DNA from: Pseudomonas sp. HMWF021
GTDB lineage: Bacteria > Pseudomonadota > Gammaproteobacteria > Pseudomonadales > Pseudomonadaceae
Reading direction: 5' to 3'
Length of the DNA: 41,941 bases
Assembly: GCF_003061005.1 (NCBI RefSeq)
Contig: NZ_QAIK01000120.1
Location: 10,179 to 52,119 of the forward strand
Positions 8,318 through 15,448 of this stretch are shown here, piece by piece. The position numbers and the translations under genes are program-made. The notes under the pieces were generated by a model. That model was given only the letters and a program-made list of their open reading frames with translations. It searched no databases and was not told the origin of the DNA. Numbering within the stretch: position 1 is the stretch's first letter; the number at the start of each line of letters is the position of its first letter.

Positions 8318-8724
8318 CAGGGCGCTCGTTCGGGGAATCCAGTGATTTCCATCATAAGGAGCGCGAACCGGCCATCAATTGCCTGACAGTGAGTGCCACG
8401 TTCATGAATCGTGTTTGATCTGACGAACCGCAAAATCCTGTAGGAGCTGTCGAGTGCAACGAGGCTGCGATCTTTTGATCTGTTGTTTAAAGATCAAGAT
8501 CAAAAGATCGCAGCGTGCCGCAGCTCCTACAGGGGGATCTCGCTGCTCCCTGCGAAGTGCGAAACATTTGCTTTCATATCGTCTTTCGGGATTTGTCCGG
8601 CTCATCCGTCCTATAGAGATGCAGGCCGTTCGCGTAGGCAACAGCCACGACCGCGCCTTTTACGGAGAACCATGCTGCGAAGCCCGTAGCAGAGGCTCCA
8701 CTCACCGAATCAAGACGCGCAATC
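8318..8724. other. Divergent intergenic region between leuC and fpvG
   Basis: This 407-base region must hold promoters for leuCD (minus) and fpvG (plus), and contains the REPIN at 8440-8531. I looked for a TAAAT-N16-CGT PvdS box in front of fpvG and found none, and no convincing 19-bp Fur site. A GC-poorer tract around 8568-8600 (aaacatttgctttcatatcg) is the best candidate for the fpvG promoter zone, but I cannot assign -35/-10 elements with confidence. Confidence 0.5.
8440..8531. repeat. REPIN, family A, with a degenerate left arm
   Basis: The right arm (8492-8531, ending gcagctcctaca) is close to the family A form. The left arm begins tgtaggagctgtcgagtgca and has a changed and slightly enlarged loop at the place where other copies read gagctgccgcaggctg. 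This suggests an older or decaying copy. Confidence 0.88.
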
Positions 8725-9921
8725 ATGTCAAAGAAATCCCGCTCGAAACTGTGGTTCCTGGTGCATAGCTGGCTCGCGCTGCCGATCTGGTTTTTTGTCC
8801 TGATCGTCTGCGTCACCGGTACGCTGGCGGTGATCAGCCAGGAAATCGTCTGGCTGGCCAACCCGCAGATGCGTGCGAGCCAGCCGTCGGACGACGCGCC
8901 GCTACTCAGTTACGATCAGGTACTGGCGGCGATCAAACAGGCCGAGCCGCAGACCCTGGTACAAAGCATCAGCCGTCCCGACGAGTCGCACTTCGCCCTC
9001 GATGTCGAAGTGAGCTACCCGGACGGTCGTTCGCTCACGGTCTATGTCAATCCGTACACCGGGGTCATTCAGGGCACCGCCCCCAGCTTCGACTTCAAGG
9101 CGTTCACTCGCGCCCTGCACGGTTGGTGGCTGGTGCCGTTCACCAACGGTTTCAGTTGGGGCTGGTATCTGGTGTCGTTCCTTGGAGTGCCGATGCTGGT
9201 GTCGCTGATCACCGGGTTGGTGGTCTACAAAAAATTCTGGAAAGGCTTTCTGCGCCCGACCCTGCGCATACGCCACGGCGCGCGGATCTTCTGGGGCGAC
9301 TTTCACCGGCTGTGCGGCATCTGGTCGATCTGGTTCATCGCGGTGATCTCCATCACCGGCATCTGGTTCCTGATCCGCGCGATCCTGTTCGACAACCAGA
9401 TCTCCATTTCCAGCGAGCCGATCATTCCTGCCGTGTCCCGGGAAAGCGTGCCGATATCGGCCGCCGGCACACCGCCGCCGCGCATCAGCCTGGACCGCGC
9501 CGTCGAGATCGCCCAGCAGAAGATTCCGGGGCTGGAAGCCAGTTTCGTCAGCCTTCCGGGCAACGCCTACAGCCACATGAGCGTCGGCGGTCGCGGCTGG
9601 TATCCGCTGATGTTCCAGACCGCAACGCTCAATCCTTACAACGGCGACATGGCCGCTTCTCGCCTGCTGTCCGATCGCTCCTCGCTGGAGTTTGTCACCG
9701 AGTCGATGCGACCGCTGCACACGGGTGATTTCGGTGGAATCTGGATCAAGCTGATCTGGTTCTTCTTCGGCCTGCTGCTGAGCATGATGGTACTCAGCGG
9801 TTTGCTGATCTGGACCAAGCGCACCGCGCTGGCAACCGCCAATGCGCTGAAGCGCGAAGAAAAGAAGAACCGCAAGGCACAACCGGCCCGTACCCGTGTG
9901 CCTTCGGAGGTGAGCCTGTGA
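8725..9921 (+). CDS. fpvG: FpvG, PepSY-type inner membrane ferripyoverdine reductase
   Basis: A 398-residue PepSY-associated membrane protein with four predicted transmembrane helices (about 11-37, 147-168, 197-222, 338-362) and large periplasmic PepSY segments. Conserved histidines at 14, 132, 194 and 332, near membrane faces, could ligate heme as in related b-type reductases. In P. aeruginosa FpvG (PA2403) reduces Fe3+ in ferripyoverdine in the periplasm so that the intact siderophore can be recycled. The gene is first of eight that match the order fpvGHJK-fpvCDEF, joined by overlaps or short gaps; the fpvH GTG overlaps its stop (GTGA). Confidence 0.9.
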   Translation: MSKKSRSKLWFLVHSWLALPIWFFVLIVCVTGTLAVISQEIVWLANPQMRASQPSDDAPLLSYDQVLAAIKQAEPQTLVQSISRPDESHFALDVEVSYPDGRSLTVYVNPYTGVIQGTAPSFDFKAFTRALHGWWLVPFTNGFSWGWYLVSFLGVPMLVSLITGLVVYKKFWKGFLRPTLRIRHGARIFWGDFHRLCGIWSIWFIAVISITGIWFLIRAILFDNQISISSEPIIPAVSRESVPISAAGTPPPRISLDRAVEIAQQKIPGLEASFVSLPGNAYSHMSVGGRGWYPLMFQTATLNPYNGDMAASRLLSDRSSLEFVTESMRPLHTGDFGGIWIKLIWFFFGLLLSMMVLSGLLIWTKRTALATANALKREEKKNRKAQPARTRVPSEVSL

Positions 9922-10460
9922 GCAAGTCCAGCACGATCACACCGCCCTCCCGACTGGCCCGTTACTGGCACCAATGGCGCTTTCACCTCAATGTCCTGCT
10001 CCTGCTGATTCCGTTGGGCTTCATGCCCAAGTATTTTGCCGATGCATCGCTGTTTCGCGGCGACAGCGGTTTGGGTCAACGGGAGATTGGCAACATCCAG
10101 GTCGGCCCGTGGAGCCTGCGACTGGCCGAATTGCGCAACGAAGCGCCGACTCTCACCGGGCCGGCCGGCTATATGAAGGATTTCAGCGCCGCCCTGTGTG
10201 ATGCCTGTATCGATCAGGTCAAGGCTACCTACCTGCGCATCGGCAAGCCGCGCAGCCTGCGCGCCGCTGGAACCATCTTCTTCGGTACGCCGTACCGCAT
10301 GGGCACACAAATGCCGATTCCGGAAAAGACCCGTTCTGACGCCGAACTGTGGATCACCATGGAAGGCTGGGACGGCAGCCTGCATCAGGCCTCGATTCCC
10401 CTGAGCCAGGCCTCCCCCGCGACCATCGCCTGGCTGAACAAACAAGGAGCCAAACCATGA
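9918..10460 (+). CDS. fpvH: FpvH, accessory protein of ferripyoverdine reduction
   Basis: A 180-residue protein starting at GTG 9918, which overlaps the fpvG stop. One N-terminal transmembrane helix (about 23-37) anchors a periplasmic domain containing a CDAC motif (Cys94, Cys97). This CxxC could bind metal or take part in electron or thiol exchange. In P. aeruginosa FpvH (PA2404) works with FpvG, FpvJ and FpvK and raises the rate of iron release. Assignment rests mainly on gene order; I know no wider domain family for it. Confidence 0.82.
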   Translation: MSKSSTITPPSRLARYWHQWRFHLNVLLLLIPLGFMPKYFADASLFRGDSGLGQREIGNIQVGPWSLRLAELRNEAPTLTGPAGYMKDFSAALCDACIDQVKATYLRIGKPRSLRAAGTIFFGTPYRMGTQMPIPEKTRSDAELWITMEGWDGSLHQASIPLSQASPATIAWLNKQGAKP

Positions 10461-10798
10461 ACCGCGTTCAACGCCCTTCCTGCCTGCGGTTGCGCGCCGC
10501 GTTGCTGATGCTGTGCGCAGGTTTCAGCGCCGGCGCCCTGGCCCATAACCCGATGTGCGAATGCAAGGCCGTCGGCGATGACCAGATCAGATGCACCGGC
10601 GGCTTCTCCGACGGCAGCGGCGCACCGGGAGTAACGCTGGACGTGATCGGTTATGACGAAACCATTCTGGTGCCGGGCAAGCTCGGCGCCGACTCGACGC
10701 TGACCTTCAAGAGGCCCGCTGCCGAATTCTATGTACTGTTCGACGCCGGTCCCGGTCACGTCGTGGAAATCGACCAAGCGGACATCGAGGCCCCATGA
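10457..10798 (+). CDS. fpvJ: FpvJ, small periplasmic Cys-rich accessory protein
   Basis: A 113-residue protein. The ATG at 10457 overlaps the fpvH stop (ATGA); the frame is open further upstream but that part lies within fpvH. A Sec signal peptide ends at about Ala29 (LMLCAGFSAGALA), leaving a mature N-terminus HNPMCECK with Cys34 and Cys36, and Cys46 close by. The His plus CxC cluster looks suited to metal binding. It corresponds to PA2405 (FpvJ) by position and size. It works in the periplasm with FpvG, FpvH and FpvK in iron release. The exact role is not established from the sequence. Confidence 0.82.
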   Translation: MNRVQRPSCLRLRAALLMLCAGFSAGALAHNPMCECKAVGDDQIRCTGGFSDGSGAPGVTLDVIGYDETILVPGKLGADSTLTFKRPAAEFYVLFDAGPGHVVEIDQADIEAP

Positions 10799-11370
10799 GC
10801 ACACCTACCACGCAAGTCGTACGCCCGGCCGGTGCCGGTCATGAAACCCTCAATGTCCTGCTGTTATGCCTGCTGATCCTCGCCGTTGCCGCCTCAGTGG
10901 TGGCATGGCGTGGGGTTGCCCATGAGCCGGAGCCAGTCGCCAGCCATCAACTTGATGCGCGGCGCGACCTCAGCGCCGCCGAGCAAGGCATCTACGCCGA
11001 TCTGCGGGTGACCCTCGACGAAATCCGCCTGCTGCGTGAAGAACAGCAAAGCCTGCCGGCCCCGCAAACGCTGGCCGATGAAGGTTTCGCTCCGTTCGCC
11101 CAGGACGCCAGCTCGATCAGCCGTGGCGGGCATGCCTGGCAGCTGCTGGCGGACAGCGCCTATTTCGGCCACAGCCAGTCGCCCGCCGTCGCCGGATCGT
11201 TCGTGATGTTGTTGAGTGCAGACGCCAATGCCGCGCCGGACATCTGGCTCAACCGCAACGCCGATCCGAAGACGCCTGCCGAACTGACCGACGCTGCGCT
11301 ATCGGCCGCTGGCTGGAAACAGATCGTCGCGCAGTTCGATGCCGGGGTGACCCGCGAGCATCGCCACTGA
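10795..11370 (+). CDS. fpvK: FpvK, membrane-anchored accessory protein
   Basis: A 191-residue protein with one transmembrane helix near the N-terminus (about 19-39) and a periplasmic domain. That domain contains an amphipathic helix (about 60-88, AAEQGIYADLRVTLDEIRLL), a central GGHAWQLLADSAYFGH segment, and a His-rich end (REHRH). It overlaps fpvJ by four bases (ATGA). By order it equals PA2406 (FpvK), part of the FpvGHJK inner-membrane set that dissociates ferripyoverdine. No enzyme motif is visible. A 35-base gap follows before fpvC, the largest within the operon. Confidence 0.82.
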   Translation: MSTPTTQVVRPAGAGHETLNVLLLCLLILAVAASVVAWRGVAHEPEPVASHQLDARRDLSAAEQGIYADLRVTLDEIRLLREEQQSLPAPQTLADEGFAPFAQDASSISRGGHAWQLLADSAYFGHSQSPAVAGSFVMLLSADANAAPDIWLNRNADPKTPAELTDAALSAAGWKQIVAQFDAGVTREHRH

Positions 11371-11405
11371 ACCTTCGCCTTCACCCGAGAGAAGACCGCT
11401 AGCCC

Positions 11406-12335
11406 ATGCTTATTTCCCTGACTCGCCGTCCTTTCCTGCGCACCCTGCTGTTAGGCCTGTGCGCATGCCTGCTGAGCCCACTGGCCGGCGCCGATCCAGC
11501 CAAACGCCTGCGCATCGGCATCACCCTGCACCCGTATTACAGCTATGTGGCCAACATCGTCGGCGACAAGGCCGACGTGGTGCCGCTGATTCCCGCCGGT
11601 TTCAACCCGCACGCCTATGAGCCACGGGCCGAGGACATCAAGCGCATCAGCGGGCTGGACGTGATCGTGCTCAACGGCGTCGGCCATGACGACTTCGCCG
11701 ACCGCATGATCGCCGCCAGCGAAACGCCGAACATCAAGACCATCGAAGCCAACGAGAACGTGCCGCTGCTGGCCGCCACCGGCACCGCTGCACGCGGTGC
11801 CGGCAAAGTGGTCAACCCGCACACCTTCCTGTCGATCAGTGCCTCGATTGCCCAGGTCAACAACATTGCCCGCGAGCTGGGCAAACTCGATCCGGACAAC
11901 GCCAAAACCTACACGCAGAACGCCCGCGCCTACGGCAAACGCCTGCGGCAGATGCGCGCCGATGCGCTGGCGAAACTGACCCAGGCACCCAATGCCGAAC
12001 TGCGCGTCGCCACGGTGCATGCGGCCTACGACTACCTGCTGCGCGAATTCGGCCTGGAAGTGACGGCCGTGGTCGAACCGGCCCACGGCATCGAACCGAG
12101 CCCGAGCCAGCTGAAAAAGACCATCGACCAACTGCGCGAACTCGACGTGAAGGTGATCTTCTCCGAGATGGATTTCCCGTCCACTTACGTCGAAACCATC
12201 CAGCGTGAGTCCGGCGTGAAGCTGTACCCGCTGTCACACATTTCCTATGGCGAATACACCGCCGACAAGTACGAAAAGGAAATGACCGGCAACCTCGACA
12301 CCGTGGTGCGGGCGATTCAGGAGTCCGGGGCATGA
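11406..12335 (+). CDS. fpvC: FpvC, periplasmic metal-binding protein (ZnuA-like, cluster A-I)
   Basis: A 309-residue ABC solute-binding protein with an N-terminal signal peptide (cleavage near Ala29). Likely metal ligands are His69 (NPHAYEP), His139 (NPHTFLS), His205 (VHAAYDYL) and an acidic residue at 254-256 (SEMDFP), matching the ZnuA/MntC pattern of three histidines plus a carboxylate. In P. aeruginosa FpvC is thought to take Fe2+ or chelate pyoverdine as iron is released, and to hand it to the FpvDE transporter. The fpvD ATG overlaps its stop. ZnuA or a manganese-binding protein would be the alternative, but the flanking fpvGHJK genes decide it. Confidence 0.9.
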   Translation: MLISLTRRPFLRTLLLGLCACLLSPLAGADPAKRLRIGITLHPYYSYVANIVGDKADVVPLIPAGFNPHAYEPRAEDIKRISGLDVIVLNGVGHDDFADRMIAASETPNIKTIEANENVPLLAATGTAARGAGKVVNPHTFLSISASIAQVNNIARELGKLDPDNAKTYTQNARAYGKRLRQMRADALAKLTQAPNAELRVATVHAAYDYLLREFGLEVTAVVEPAHGIEPSPSQLKKTIDQLRELDVKVIFSEMDFPSTYVETIQRESGVKLYPLSHISYGEYTADKYEKEMTGNLDTVVRAIQESGA

Positions 12336-13180
12336 CAGCAAAAGAAACCCTCTCTGACACCCCGCCATCCCCTGTGGGAGCGAGCTTGCTCGCGAAGGCG
12401 TCCGGTCAGTCAGCATCATTATTGAATGAACCACCGCATTCGCGAGCAAGCCCGCTCCCACAAGGGGTAAGTGGGCCGACGCTGGATTTTGCGCAAGTCT
12501 CTCTGACCCTCGGGCGCACCACGATCCTCGACAACGTCACCTTCCAGGTGCAACCCGGCCACGTGCACGCACTGGTCGGCCCCAACGGTGGCGGCAAGAG
12601 CTCGCTGATCAAGACCCTGCTCGGGCAGATGCCCCATCAGGGCCGACTGAGCCTGCACTGGCCCGGCGCGCCCGGCACCATCGGTTATGTGCCGCAGGCA
12701 CTGGAATTCGATCGCGGCCTGCCAATGACCGTCGACGATTTCATGGCCGCCATGTGCCAGCGTCGCCCGGCGTTTCTCGGCTTGAGCAGACACTACGCCA
12801 AGGCCATCGGCGAGGCACTGGAGCGGGTCGGTATGCAGGACAAACGCAAGCGGCGCATGGGCGCGTTGTCCGGCGGCGAACGTCAGCGCGTGTTGCTCGC
12901 TCAAGGCTTGATCCCGGCCCCGCAATTGCTGGTGCTGGATGAGCCGATGTCAGCCCTCGACGAAGCCGGCATCCAGGTGTTCGAACGCCTGCTCGGCGAC
13001 TGGCGCGCGGCCGGCATCACCGTGCTGTGGATCGAGCACGATCTGGAAGCGGTCAAGCGTCTGGCCGACCGGGTTACCGGTCTCAATCGTCGCGTACTGT
13101 TCGACGCCACCCCGCAACAGGCGCTGACCCCGGAACGCCTGCTGAGCCTGTTTTCGACCCATCCACGGAGCGCTGTCTGA
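12332..13180 (+). CDS. fpvD: FpvD, ABC transporter ATPase, with REPIN-encoded N-terminus
   Basis: A 282-residue ABC ATPase: Walker A GPNGGGKSS (83-91), signature LSGGERQR (179-186), Walker B LLVLDEP (199-205), and an H-loop His in WIEHDLEA. It powers the FpvE channel in metal uptake across the inner membrane. The ABC core starts at about residue 50. The first 49 residues contain PVGASLLAKASGQ and HSRASPLPQG, the translation of a REPIN (12373-12464). The only ATG before the core is 12332, overlapping the fpvC stop. No ATG or GTG lies between the REPIN and the core in frame, so the palindrome must be translated unless a rare start codon such as CTG is used. Confidence 0.88.
   Translation: MTAKETLSDTPPSPVGASLLAKASGQSASLLNEPPHSRASPLPQGVSGPTLDFAQVSLTLGRTTILDNVTFQVQPGHVHALVGPNGGGKSSLIKTLLGQMPHQGRLSLHWPGAPGTIGYVPQALEFDRGLPMTVDDFMAAMCQRRPAFLGLSRHYAKAIGEALERVGMQDKRKRRMGALSGGERQRVLLAQGLIPAPQLLVLDEPMSALDEAGIQVFERLLGDWRAAGITVLWIEHDLEAVKRLADRVTGLNRRVLFDATPQQALTPERLLSLFSTHPRSAV
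12373..12464. repeat. REPIN (GGGAGCGAGCTTGCTCGCGAA type) inside the fpvD reading frame
   Basis: Left arm tgtgggagcgagcttgctcg.. at 12373-12400, right arm cgcattcgcgagcaagcccg.. ending about 12464. The two arms differ slightly in the core (gagcttgctc against gcaagcccgc). The element is in frame with fpvD and adds no stop codon. Confidence 0.9.
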
Positions 13181-14079
13181 TGAGTTACGAAGCCTTTCGA
13201 TTGATGGTCCAGGGCTGGGCGTCGTCCGGTTACCTGCCGGAAGCGCTGGCCTACGGATTTGTGGTCAATGCGCTGCTCGCCGGGCTGTTGATCGGCCCGG
13301 TGCTCGGTGGCCTCGGCACACTGGTGGTGGTCAAGCGCTTCGCATTCTTCTCCGAAGCGGTCGGCCATGCGGCGCTGACCGGCGTGGCCATCGGCATTCT
13401 GCTCGGCGAACCCTACACCGGGCCGTACGGCAGCCTGTTCGGTTACTGCCTGCTGTTCGGCATCCTGCTCAACTACCTGCGCAACCGCACCGGCCTGGCG
13501 CCGGACACTCTGATCGGTGTGTTTCTCTCGGTGTCGCTGGCCCTCGGCGCGAGCCTGCTGCTGATTCTCGCCGGCAAGATCAACGTGCATATTCTGGAGA
13601 ACGTGCTGTTCGGTTCGGTGCTCACCGTCAATGGCAACGACCTGCTGGTGCTGGCCATCGTCGGCTCGCTGGTCATGGCTTTGGCGCTGCCGCTGTACAA
13701 CCGAATCATGCTCGCCAGTTTCAACCCGCAACTGGCGGCGGTGCGCGGCGTGGCGGTGAAGACTCTGGATTACCTGTTCGTGATTCTGGTGACGCTGATC
13801 ACCGTCGCGGCGGTGAAGGTCATCGGCGCGATTCTGGTCGGCGCGTTGCTGGTGATTCCGGCGGCCGCCGCGCGGTTGCTCAGCCAGTCGCTCAAGGGCT
13901 TCTTCTGGTGTTCGGTGCTGATTGCCACCGTCAGCACGCTGTGCGGGATTCTCGCGCCGATCGTGTTCGATCTGCCGATCCCGTCTGGCGCCGCGATCAT
14001 TCTGGTCGCCGGCATCGCCTTCGCCCTCGCCGCCATTGCGCGCGGGGTTGTCCCGAGTCTGAAAGGGAACCTTGGATAA
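13180..14079 (+). CDS. fpvE: FpvE, metal ABC transporter permease
   Basis: A 299-residue ABC-3 family membrane protein (ZnuB/MntB type) with about eight hydrophobic helices, for example LLAGLLIGPVLGGLGTLVVV, LLFGILLNYL and AVKVIGAILVGALLVIPAAA. I start it at the ATG at 13180, which shares one base with the fpvD stop (TGATG). The frame runs back to 13027, but those 51 codons lie within fpvD and are hydrophilic. It forms the channel of the FpvCDEF importer. The family motif GHAALTGVAIG (about 62-72), which faces the ATPase, is present. Confidence 0.9.
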   Translation: MSYEAFRLMVQGWASSGYLPEALAYGFVVNALLAGLLIGPVLGGLGTLVVVKRFAFFSEAVGHAALTGVAIGILLGEPYTGPYGSLFGYCLLFGILLNYLRNRTGLAPDTLIGVFLSVSLALGASLLLILAGKINVHILENVLFGSVLTVNGNDLLVLAIVGSLVMALALPLYNRIMLASFNPQLAAVRGVAVKTLDYLFVILVTLITVAAVKVIGAILVGALLVIPAAAARLLSQSLKGFFWCSVLIATVSTLCGILAPIVFDLPIPSGAAIILVAGIAFALAAIARGVVPSLKGNLG

Positions 14080-14994
14080 ATGACTTTTTCACTGCGAAAA
14101 CTGACCCTGGCCATGGCTCTGTGCGGCGTGGTCGGCAGCCCGTTGCTGGCGGCTGAAAACACCAGACCATTGCGCGTACTGGCCTCGCTGCCCATCACCT
14201 ACGGCCTGGGCGAGGTGTTGCTCAAAGGCACTGATGTGAGCCTTGAGCGTGCGGCCCCGGCGAATCTGCCAGGCAGCCGTCAGACCGCGTACTTCACCGG
14301 CCGCGGCGCTCCGGCGCTGGGCAAGCTGGCAACCGATGCCGACGCGGTAATCGGCGTGCGCTCGCTGTGGACCGATGATCCGCTGTACCCGATTGCGCGG
14401 CGCAGCAACATTCGCATTGTCGAGGTCGACGCGGCGCGGCCGGTGGACGGCGCCCTGCCGGGGATTGCCGTGCAACCGGGCTTGAAGGTCGATGGGCTGA
14501 ACAGTCAGCCGTGGCTGGCGGGCAACAACATGGGGCGCATGGCCGACGTGATCGCGGCGGATCTGGTGCGTCTGGCGCCTTCGGCCAAACCGAAAATCGA
14601 AGCCAATCTGGCAACGCTGAAACAGCGCCTGCTCAAACTCAGCGCCGACAGCGAAGCGCGCCTGGCCGAGGCCGACAACCTGAGCGTGATGAGCCTCAGT
14701 GATCACTTCGGTTACCTGATCGGCAGTCTGAACCTGGAGCTGATCGGTCAGGATCCACGGCCGGATGCCGAGTGGACAACCGAGGACTTGAAGAAACTCA
14801 CGGCGACGCTCAAGGACAATGACGTGGCGCTGGTGTTGCATCATCGCCAGCCGTCGGAAGCGGTGAAAGCGGCGATTGCCGAGTCGGGCAGTCATTTGCT
14901 GGTGTTGAGTACCGATGCCGAGGATCCGGTGGCGGAGCTGGAGGGGAATGTGGATGTGTTGCTCAAGGGGTTGAGCGGCGGGCCTTCGGCCTAA
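14080..14994 (+). CDS. fpvF: FpvF, second periplasmic binding protein of the Fpv transporter
   Basis: A 304-residue secreted protein with a signal peptide ending about Ala25 (SPLLAAEN). It has the cluster A-I binding-protein fold, but the His ligand pattern of ZnuA is not obvious: the NPH motifs of FpvC are replaced, and only scattered histidines (SLSDHFGYL, LVLHHRQPSE) remain. This agrees with reports that FpvF in P. aeruginosa binds ferripyoverdine or forms a complex with FpvC rather than acting as a normal metal carrier. It starts directly after fpvE (TAAATG) and ends the operon, followed by a REPIN and a bidirectional terminator. Confidence 0.88.
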   Translation: MTFSLRKLTLAMALCGVVGSPLLAAENTRPLRVLASLPITYGLGEVLLKGTDVSLERAAPANLPGSRQTAYFTGRGAPALGKLATDADAVIGVRSLWTDDPLYPIARRSNIRIVEVDAARPVDGALPGIAVQPGLKVDGLNSQPWLAGNNMGRMADVIAADLVRLAPSAKPKIEANLATLKQRLLKLSADSEARLAEADNLSVMSLSDHFGYLIGSLNLELIGQDPRPDAEWTTEDLKKLTATLKDNDVALVLHHRQPSEAVKAAIAESGSHLLVLSTDAEDPVAELEGNVDVLLKGLSGGPSA

Positions 14995-15002
14995 GGTCAA
15001 AA

Positions 15003-15071
15003 GATCGCAGCCTTCGGCAGCTCCTACACGGGAATATTTACACCCTGTAGGAGCTGCCGTAGGCTGCGATC
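15003..15071. repeat. REPIN, family A
   Basis: Arms gatcgcagccttcggcagct.. (15003-15028) and tgtaggagctgccgtaggct.. (15046-15071) are inverse copies with one mismatch (cct tcg against cgt agg) and a 17-base loop. It lies just downstream of fpvF. Confidence 0.92.
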
Positions 15072-15089
15072 TTTTGCAGGCCATGAAAA

Positions 15090-15127
15090 AACCCGCTGCC
15101 TGTCACCAGTGCAGCGGGTTTGTTTTT
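15090..15127. terminator. Bidirectional rho-independent terminator between fpvF and mbtH
   Basis: A perfect 10-bp stem, aacccgctgc (15090-15099) with gcagcgggtt (15111-15120), has an 11-base loop. It is followed on the plus strand by TGTTTTT and preceded by GAAAAAA, which gives a T tract on the minus strand. It can therefore stop both the fpv operon and the convergent mbtH transcript. Confidence 0.92.
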
Positions 15128-15137
15128 GGCCGACGAA

Positions 15138-15362
15138 TTACTGAGCAGCCGCCTGCCCTTCCATCTTCTGGCGCAGGCTCAGCGGACGCATGTCGGTCCA
15201 GACTTCTTCGATGTAGGCCAGGCATTCCTTTTTCAGGCCGCTCTTGCCCACGGTGCGCCAGCCCTCCGGCACGGCTTTGTAATCCGGCCAGATCGAGTAT
15301 TGCTCTTCGTGGTTGACCACGACCTGAAAGAGGATGTCCTCGCGGTCGAATACTGACGTCAT
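15138..15362 (-). CDS. mbtH: MbtH-family NRPS partner protein
   Basis: A 74-residue MbtH-like protein. The start ATG at 15362 has GGAG seven bases upstream; longer open frames on this strand are not needed. The family signature is seen in [19 protein letters not shown], followed by the second half ending [14 protein letters not shown]. The three conserved tryptophans (IWPDY, EGWR, EVWTD) are present. MbtH proteins bind NRPS adenylation domains and are needed for their solubility and activity. This is the counterpart of P. aeruginosa PA2412 next to pvdH (PA2413) and should serve PvdL and the peptide-arm synthetases. It has its own PvdS box. Confidence 0.95.
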   Translation of the reverse strand: MTSVFDREDILFQVVVNHEEQYSIWPDYKAVPEGWRTVGKSGLKKECLAYIEEVWTDMRPLSLRQKMEGQAAAQ

Positions 15363-15388
15363 GCTGGTTCTCCATCGTTGTAAGGGTG

Positions 15389-15409
15389 GGCTGCACTCGG
15401 GGTGCAGCC
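15389..15409 (-). promoter_or_regulatory. Hairpin in the mbtH 5' leader
   Basis: A perfect 8-bp stem, GGCTGCAC (15389-15396) with GTGCAGCC (15402-15409), and a 5-base loop. It lies between the PvdS box and the mbtH ribosome site. No T tract follows on the minus strand, so it is not an intrinsic terminator. It may stabilise the mRNA end or shield it from pvdH read-through. Confidence 0.5.
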
Positions 15410-15424
15410 GGGTATGTAGATAGA

Positions 15425-15448
15425 ACGTTCGGCGCTGCGAAAAATTTA
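15425..15448 (-). promoter_or_regulatory. PvdS (iron-starvation) box of mbtH
   Basis: On the minus strand: TAAAT (15448-15444), 16 bases, CGT (15427-15425), an exact match to the PvdS promoter consensus. The TAA of the box is also the stop codon of pvdH. The CGT lies 63 bases before the mbtH ATG. Confidence 0.9.

Noticed and set aside
13027..13179. 51-codon N-terminal extension of FpvE
   Set aside because: It lies inside fpvD, is hydrophilic and Arg/Ser-rich, and the ATG at 13180 overlapping the fpvD stop is the expected coupled start.
11406..14079. Naming the ABC genes znuA/znuC/znuB (zinc uptake)
   Set aside because: The fold family is the same, but the order after fpvGHJK, a second binding protein (FpvF) and the pyoverdine setting identify fpvCDEF.
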